Source: an uncultured Ruminococcus sp. (GTDB lineage: Bacteria > Bacillota > Clostridia > Oscillospirales > Ruminococcaceae). Taken from it: 35,803 nucleotides of DNA. Where the stretch lies: the NCBI GenBank assembly GCA_949283135.1, contig CASDRM010000084.1, positions 1 through 35,803 on the forward strand. The letters are read 5' to 3'. A program made the translations under genes and the position numbers. Positions 31,821 through 35,803 of the stretch are shown here, one piece after another. Position 1 is the first letter of the stretch, and each line of letters begins with the position of its first letter. A model generated the notes under the pieces. It was not told the origin of the DNA. It did no database searches and saw nothing but the letters and a program-made list of their open reading frames with translations.

Positions 31821-34406
31821 ATGCCGCAAAAGTCTTCAACTAAAAGAATCGGAACGCAGACAAAAAAGAAAAATGCTTTAACCGAGGCAAAAAGAATACA
31901 GCATAACCGCGCGTGGTCTACCGTTATATTCATCATCGGAGTGTTTTTGATATTCCTGACATGGCTCAAGGGAGAGGCGCTTTGGAGCGGCATGCAGGAT
32001 ATACTGTGGGGACTGTTCGGTGTATCTGCGATTTTACTTGCACCCGTCGTGATATATGTAGCCGTAATGCTTGCTATGGATAAGTCGAAGAGCGCGGTAG
32101 TAGTGAAGGTAATCCAGGGCGCGGCGCTGATTTTGCTGGTCAGCCCGCTTTTTGAGATTATTCACGGCTTCAGCACCGGAACTGAGGCGTTTGCAGGCGA
32201 AGGCTTCGGCAGCGCCATTACCACGCTGTACAAAAACGGCGCGGAGCTTCGTCAGGGCGGAGGGGCGCTCAGTATCTTCCTGGGAGGAGCCCTCAGCGCG
32301 CTCTTAGGAGATGTCGGAGCGCTTATAGTCATAATTTTGCTGATAGTACTCTTTGTCATGCTGCTTACAAATATTACTTTTGTCGACCTGTGGAAGGGAA
32401 TTGCAAGGCTTGCGGGAAAGATAAAGGAGTCTGTTGAAAGCAACGACGAGGAAAAAGCCGCAAGACAGATAGAAAAAGAAGAGGAAGCCAAGAAAGCCGC
32501 AGCCATTGCCGCCAAGGAGGAGGCAAAGCCCAAAAAGTGGGTGGACGTTGCCAAATACATAACCGATCAGCCCAGTATGCATGAGCATCCGGCAGACAAT
32601 GCAGCATCAGAAGGCTTGGGCAAACCGCAAAAGAAAAAGCGCAAGGGCAGGATGACCCCTGCCGATTTCATAGCGGACGAGCAGTCGTCAGAGCAAGGGC
32701 TGTCTTATGAGACGCAGGCGGATAAAGGTGCGGAAGAGGCTGCAAAGGCCGCGGAAGATAAGCCGGATGGCGCCGCAGAGCCGTACTTTGCTCCTGTTTC
32801 GAGTGATGATGTTTCGGCAGACGATAATTTAATAAGCGGCAGCGAAACGGTAAACCCGATATATGTAGGGAAGGACGGTCAGACAACACTGATAGAGATG
32901 GATGAGGCATCTCCGTCCGATTTTGTCCCTCCGCCTATAGAGCTTTTGAACCCGCCTCAGCAGATGGTCTCCGATGACGACACAAGAAATGAGACGGACA
33001 GAAATTCAGAGACTTTGGTAGAGACTCTGCGCAGCTTCGGAGTCGCTACAAGAATAGTAGGCATCCACCGCGGTCCCTCGGTCACAAGATACGAGCTCCA
33101 GCCTGCCGCCGGTGTAAAGGTAAGTAAGATTACAAGCTTGGTGGACGATATCGCGCTGAATCTCGCCGCGAACGGAGTGAGAATAGAAGCGCCTATTCCC
33201 GGAAAAGCGGCTGTCGGAATAGAACTTGCCAACAAGCTGAGGGAGACTGTCTGCATACGCGAGGTTATAGACTCGAACGAGTTCAGAAGCGCCGGCGGAA
33301 AGCTCTGCTTCCCGGTAGGAAAAGACGTGGAGGGCAAGATAATCATAGGCGACATCTCAAAGATGCCGCATATCCTGATAGCGGGTACTACCGGTTCAGG
33401 TAAGTCGGTGTTCACAAACTCCATTATTATGAGCGTTTTGTATAACGCCTCTCCCGACGAGGTGAAGCTCATACTCATCGACCCGAAGCAGGTAGAGTTC
33501 CCTGTGTATAACGGGATACCTCATCTTCTGATACCTGTCGTCACGGAAGCCAAGAAGGCGGCGGGAGCCCTCGGCTGGGCTGTGACCGAGATGCTCAAGA
33601 GGTACAAGCTGTTTGCGGACAACGGCGTAAGGGATCTTAAGGACTACAACAAGGCTGCCGCAAAGAGCGATGTTTTGACGCCTCTGCCTCAGATCCTTAT
33701 AATAGTGGACGAGCTTGCCGATCTGATGATGGCGGCTCCGAAAGAGGTAGAGGACTCTATATGCAGGCTCGCTCAGCTGGCAAGAGCTGCCGGAATGCAC
33801 CTTGTCATAGCTACGCAGAGCCCCAGAGTTGACATAGTAACAGGTCTTATCAAGGCCAATATACCAAGCCGTGTCGCTCTTAAAGTATCAAATCAGGTCG
33901 ATTCGAGGGTAATACTCGACGAAGGCGGAGCTGAAAAGCTGCTTGGAAACGGCGACCTTTTGTATAAGCCGGTAGGTCTTGGCAAGCCGGTGAGAGTTCA
34001 GGGAAGCTTTGTCGCTACAGAGGAGATAAAGCGCGTTGTGGACTATCTCAAGGCGCAGACCTCGTCGCAGTATGATGAAGAGGTAGCTACCGAAATAGAA
34101 AAGCACATTCCTGTCCCTAAGGGAGAAAAGCAGGCTGAGCAGAGTCAGGAATCATCCTCGGACAACATGACGGAGCGCGCCATAGAGGCGGTGGTGGAGG
34201 CAGGACAGGCCTCGACGTCATATTTGCAGAGAAGACTCAAGCTCGGTTACGCAAGAGCGGCAAGGATCATGGACGAGCTCGAGGAGATGGGAATAGTAGG
34301 TCCTGCCGACGGCGCAAAGCCCAGAGAGGTTAGAATGACCAAAGCGCAGCTTCTTGAGAGGCGGGCGTATATGGGAAGCTCCGGCAAAGACGGATTGGAG
34401 GAATAA
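31821..34406 (+). CDS. ftsK: DNA translocase FtsK/SpoIIIE
   Basis: An 861-residue DNA pump that moves chromosome arms across the closing septum. The N-terminus has four hydrophobic segments (about 33-50, 62-86, 95-113, 150-184), then a long charged Lys/Glu/Ala-rich linker (about 195-390). The motor follows: alpha and beta parts from about 400, Walker A AGTTGSGKS (521-529), LIDPKQVEF, Walker B LIIVDELADLM and IATQSPRVDIVTG. The last 65 residues form the winged-helix gamma domain (SYLQRRLKLGYARAARIMDE) that reads polar DNA signals. Whether it acts in vegetative division or in spore formation cannot be told from sequence. It overlaps the next start by 1 nt (TAATG). Confidence 0.96.
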   Translation: MPQKSSTKRIGTQTKKKNALTEAKRIQHNRAWSTVIFIIGVFLIFLTWLKGEALWSGMQDILWGLFGVSAILLAPVVIYVAVMLAMDKSKSAVVVKVIQGAALILLVSPLFEIIHGFSTGTEAFAGEGFGSAITTLYKNGAELRQGGGALSIFLGGALSALLGDVGALIVIILLIVLFVMLLTNITFVDLWKGIARLAGKIKESVESNDEEKAARQIEKEEEAKKAAAIAAKEEAKPKKWVDVAKYITDQPSMHEHPADNAASEGLGKPQKKKRKGRMTPADFIADEQSSEQGLSYETQADKGAEEAAKAAEDKPDGAAEPYFAPVSSDDVSADDNLISGSETVNPIYVGKDGQTTLIEMDEASPSDFVPPPIELLNPPQQMVSDDDTRNETDRNSETLVETLRSFGVATRIVGIHRGPSVTRYELQPAAGVKVSKITSLVDDIALNLAANGVRIEAPIPGKAAVGIELANKLRETVCIREVIDSNEFRSAGGKLCFPVGKDVEGKIIIGDISKMPHILIAGTTGSGKSVFTNSIIMSVLYNASPDEVKLILIDPKQVEFPVYNGIPHLLIPVVTEAKKAAGALGWAVTEMLKRYKLFADNGVRDLKDYNKAAAKSDVLTPLPQILIIVDELADLMMAAPKEVEDSICRLAQLARAAGMHLVIATQSPRVDIVTGLIKANIPSRVALKVSNQVDSRVILDEGGAEKLLGNGDLLYKPVGLGKPVRVQGSFVATEEIKRVVDYLKAQTSSQYDEEVATEIEKHIPVPKGEKQAEQSQESSSDNMTERAIEAVVEAGQASTSYLQRRLKLGYARAARIMDELEEMGIVGPADGAKPREVRMTKAQLLERRAYMGSSGKDGLEE

Positions 34407-35803
34407 TGAGCGGATTTATACCTGTTTCAAGGGCGGAGATGCTCAAGCTCGGCATAGAGCAGTTTGATTTTGTGTATATTCTGGGGGACGCTTATGTCGA
34501 TCACCCCAGCTTCGGCGCGGCGATAATATCAAGGGTCTTAGAGCACAACGGCTTCACCATCGGAATAATAGCTCAGCCAAACTGGCATAGCGATTCGGAC
34601 TTTATGAGGCTCGGCAAGCCAAGGCTCGGTTTTTTGGTGTCGGCGGGAAACATAGATTCAATGGTCGCGCACTACAGCGTAGCTAAGAAGCGAAGAAGCT
34701 TCGACGCATATTCCCCGGGAAATAAAGCCGGAAAGCGACCCGACAGAGCGGTAATAGTCTATTCTCAGGCTCTCAAGAGGATTTACCCTGACGTTCCAGT
34801 GCTGATAGGAGGGCTTGAGGCGTCCCTGCGCCGCTTCGCGCACTATGATTACTGGGACGACAAGGTAAGACCCTCGATTTTGGTTGACTCAGGCGCTGAT
34901 TTACTCATGTTCGGCATGGGCGAGAATTGCATAGTCGAGCTGGCGAAAAGGCTAAAGTCAGGCGAGGATATCCACTCGATAAGAGACGTCAGGGGAACCT
35001 GCTATCTCTGTCCGACGGTCGAGACGCCATTGGGAGGAGTGGAGTGTCCGTCCTATGAGATGGTGAGCTCAAACAAGGAGATGTACGCAAGGGCTTGCAG
35101 GATCCAGTACGACCAGCAGGACGAGGTGTACGGCAGGATAGTATTGCAGCGTCACGGGAACATGATGCTTGTACAGAACCCGCCTCCATACGCCCTGACA
35201 ACAGAAGAGCTCGACGAGGTTTACGACCTGCCTTATATGAGGACGTACCACCCGATGTACGAGGCTGAGGGCGGAGTGCCTTCCATTCAGGAGGTACAAT
35301 TTTCGATTACCCATAACCGCGGCTGCTTCGGCTTCTGCAACTTCTGCTCGATAGCCCTGCATCAGGGAAGAAAGATATCGGTTCGCAGCGAGGAGTCGAT
35401 TCTTCGGGAGGCGAAGCTTTTGACCAAGCTTCCAGGCTTCAAGGGATATATCCACGACGTCGGAGGCCCTACGGCGAACTTCAGGAACCCGTCCTGCGAT
35501 AAGCAGCTCGAGCACGGGCTGTGCAAGGGCAGAAAGTGCCTTGCTCCTAAGCCATGTCCCAACCTCAAGGTAGACCACAGCGAGTACCTCGATATACTGA
35601 GAAAGCTCAGGGCGGTAGAGGGAGTCAAAAAGGTTTTCATTCGCTCCGGAATACGCTACGACTACCTTATCGAGGATAAGGACAACGAGTTTATGACCGA
35701 GCTGATAAAGTATCATGTAAGCGGGCAGCTCAAGGTAGCTCCCGAGCATTGTTCGGCTCATGTTCTTGACAAAATGGGAAAGCCTCACATAGAGGCGTAT
35801 AAG
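34406..35803 (+). CDS. YgiQ family radical SAM protein, partial
   Basis: The first 466 codons are present; the gene runs off the right edge. The N-terminal part (about 1-290) is the YgiQ-type domain: FIPVSRAEM, DAYVDHPSFGAAIISRVLE, GGLEASLRRFAHYDYWDDKVR. The radical SAM core then begins with RGCFGFCNFC, the CxxxCxxC that holds the SAM-binding [4Fe-4S] cluster, followed by HDVGGPTANFRNPSC and VAPEHCS. The family (usually 600-700 residues) is conserved but its reaction is unknown. It begins in the ftsK stop codon, with GGAGG 4 nt upstream, so it is co-transcribed with ftsK. Confidence 0.93.
   Translation, partial: MSGFIPVSRAEMLKLGIEQFDFVYILGDAYVDHPSFGAAIISRVLEHNGFTIGIIAQPNWHSDSDFMRLGKPRLGFLVSAGNIDSMVAHYSVAKKRRSFDAYSPGNKAGKRPDRAVIVYSQALKRIYPDVPVLIGGLEASLRRFAHYDYWDDKVRPSILVDSGADLLMFGMGENCIVELAKRLKSGEDIHSIRDVRGTCYLCPTVETPLGGVECPSYEMVSSNKEMYARACRIQYDQQDEVYGRIVLQRHGNMMLVQNPPPYALTTEELDEVYDLPYMRTYHPMYEAEGGVPSIQEVQFSITHNRGCFGFCNFCSIALHQGRKISVRSEESILREAKLLTKLPGFKGYIHDVGGPTANFRNPSCDKQLEHGLCKGRKCLAPKPCPNLKVDHSEYLDILRKLRAVEGVKKVFIRSGIRYDYLIEDKDNEFMTELIKYHVSGQLKVAPEHCSAHVLDKMGKPHIEAYK

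Noticed and set aside
1..35803. CRISPR arrays, insertion sequences, prophage genes
   Set aside because: No regularly spaced repeats, transposase or integrase frames, or phage structural genes were seen on either strand.

Overview
The window looks like a chromosomal segment from a Gram-positive, low-to-medium GC member of the Clostridia, most likely a Ruminococcus-like member of the Oscillospiraceae from a gut or rumen. The evidence is the gene set: plant-polysaccharide glycosidases, a giant 2-hydroxyacyl-CoA dehydratase-activase-type protein typical of anaerobic Clostridia, the Bacillus/Clostridium tepA-ylzJ-spoIIIE neighbourhood, YitT and DegV proteins, good Shine-Dalgarno sites and consensus sigma-A promoters. 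The species cannot be fixed from the sequence alone. I see no transposase, integrase, phage gene or CRISPR array, so this reads as core chromosome with a carbohydrate-use flank.

Layout. 1-388 (-): start of a secreted GH5 glycanase lipoprotein. 545-1552 (-) and 1739-2284 (+): a short-chain dehydrogenase and a divergent TetR regulator with face-to-face promoters. 2374-6651 (-): the 1425-residue activase/dehydratase-type fusion. 6902-11051 (-): a two-gene operon of apparently cytoplasmic GH43 and GH31 enzymes. 11216-20632 (+): a large aromatic amino acid operon, aroF-tyrA-aroB-aroA-aroC-pheA-aroEK-aroQ, with a DegV gene at its end. 20775-22259 (-): a fucose/arabinose isomerase-family protein. 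22673-22847 (+): two tRNA-Gln genes (UUG and CUG). 23000-24199 (+): a PlsC-type acyltransferase with a zinc ribbon. 24366-25265 (+): a YitT membrane protein. 25432-29596 (-): aconitase, an rRNA m5C methyltransferase and isocitrate dehydrogenase. 29963-35803 (+): tepA, ylzJ, uppP, ftsK/spoIIIE and a YgiQ-type radical SAM gene cut by the window end.

The aro operon encodes all seven steps from PEP plus erythrose-4-phosphate to chorismate (shikimate dehydrogenase and shikimate kinase are fused), and the committed enzymes for both the tyrosine (tyrA) and phenylalanine (pheA) branches. Only the final aminotransferase is absent. It contains no trp genes.

The most notable item is in the 250-nt leader of this operon. 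A consensus promoter is followed by a 21-codon reading frame with five Tyr and four Phe codons, lying in one arm of a long hairpin. A mutually exclusive antiterminator and a classical intrinsic terminator follow, 57 nt before the aroF start codon. This has every element of ribosome-mediated transcription attenuation of the E. coli pheL/trpL type, in a Firmicute lineage where T-box riboswitches usually do this job.
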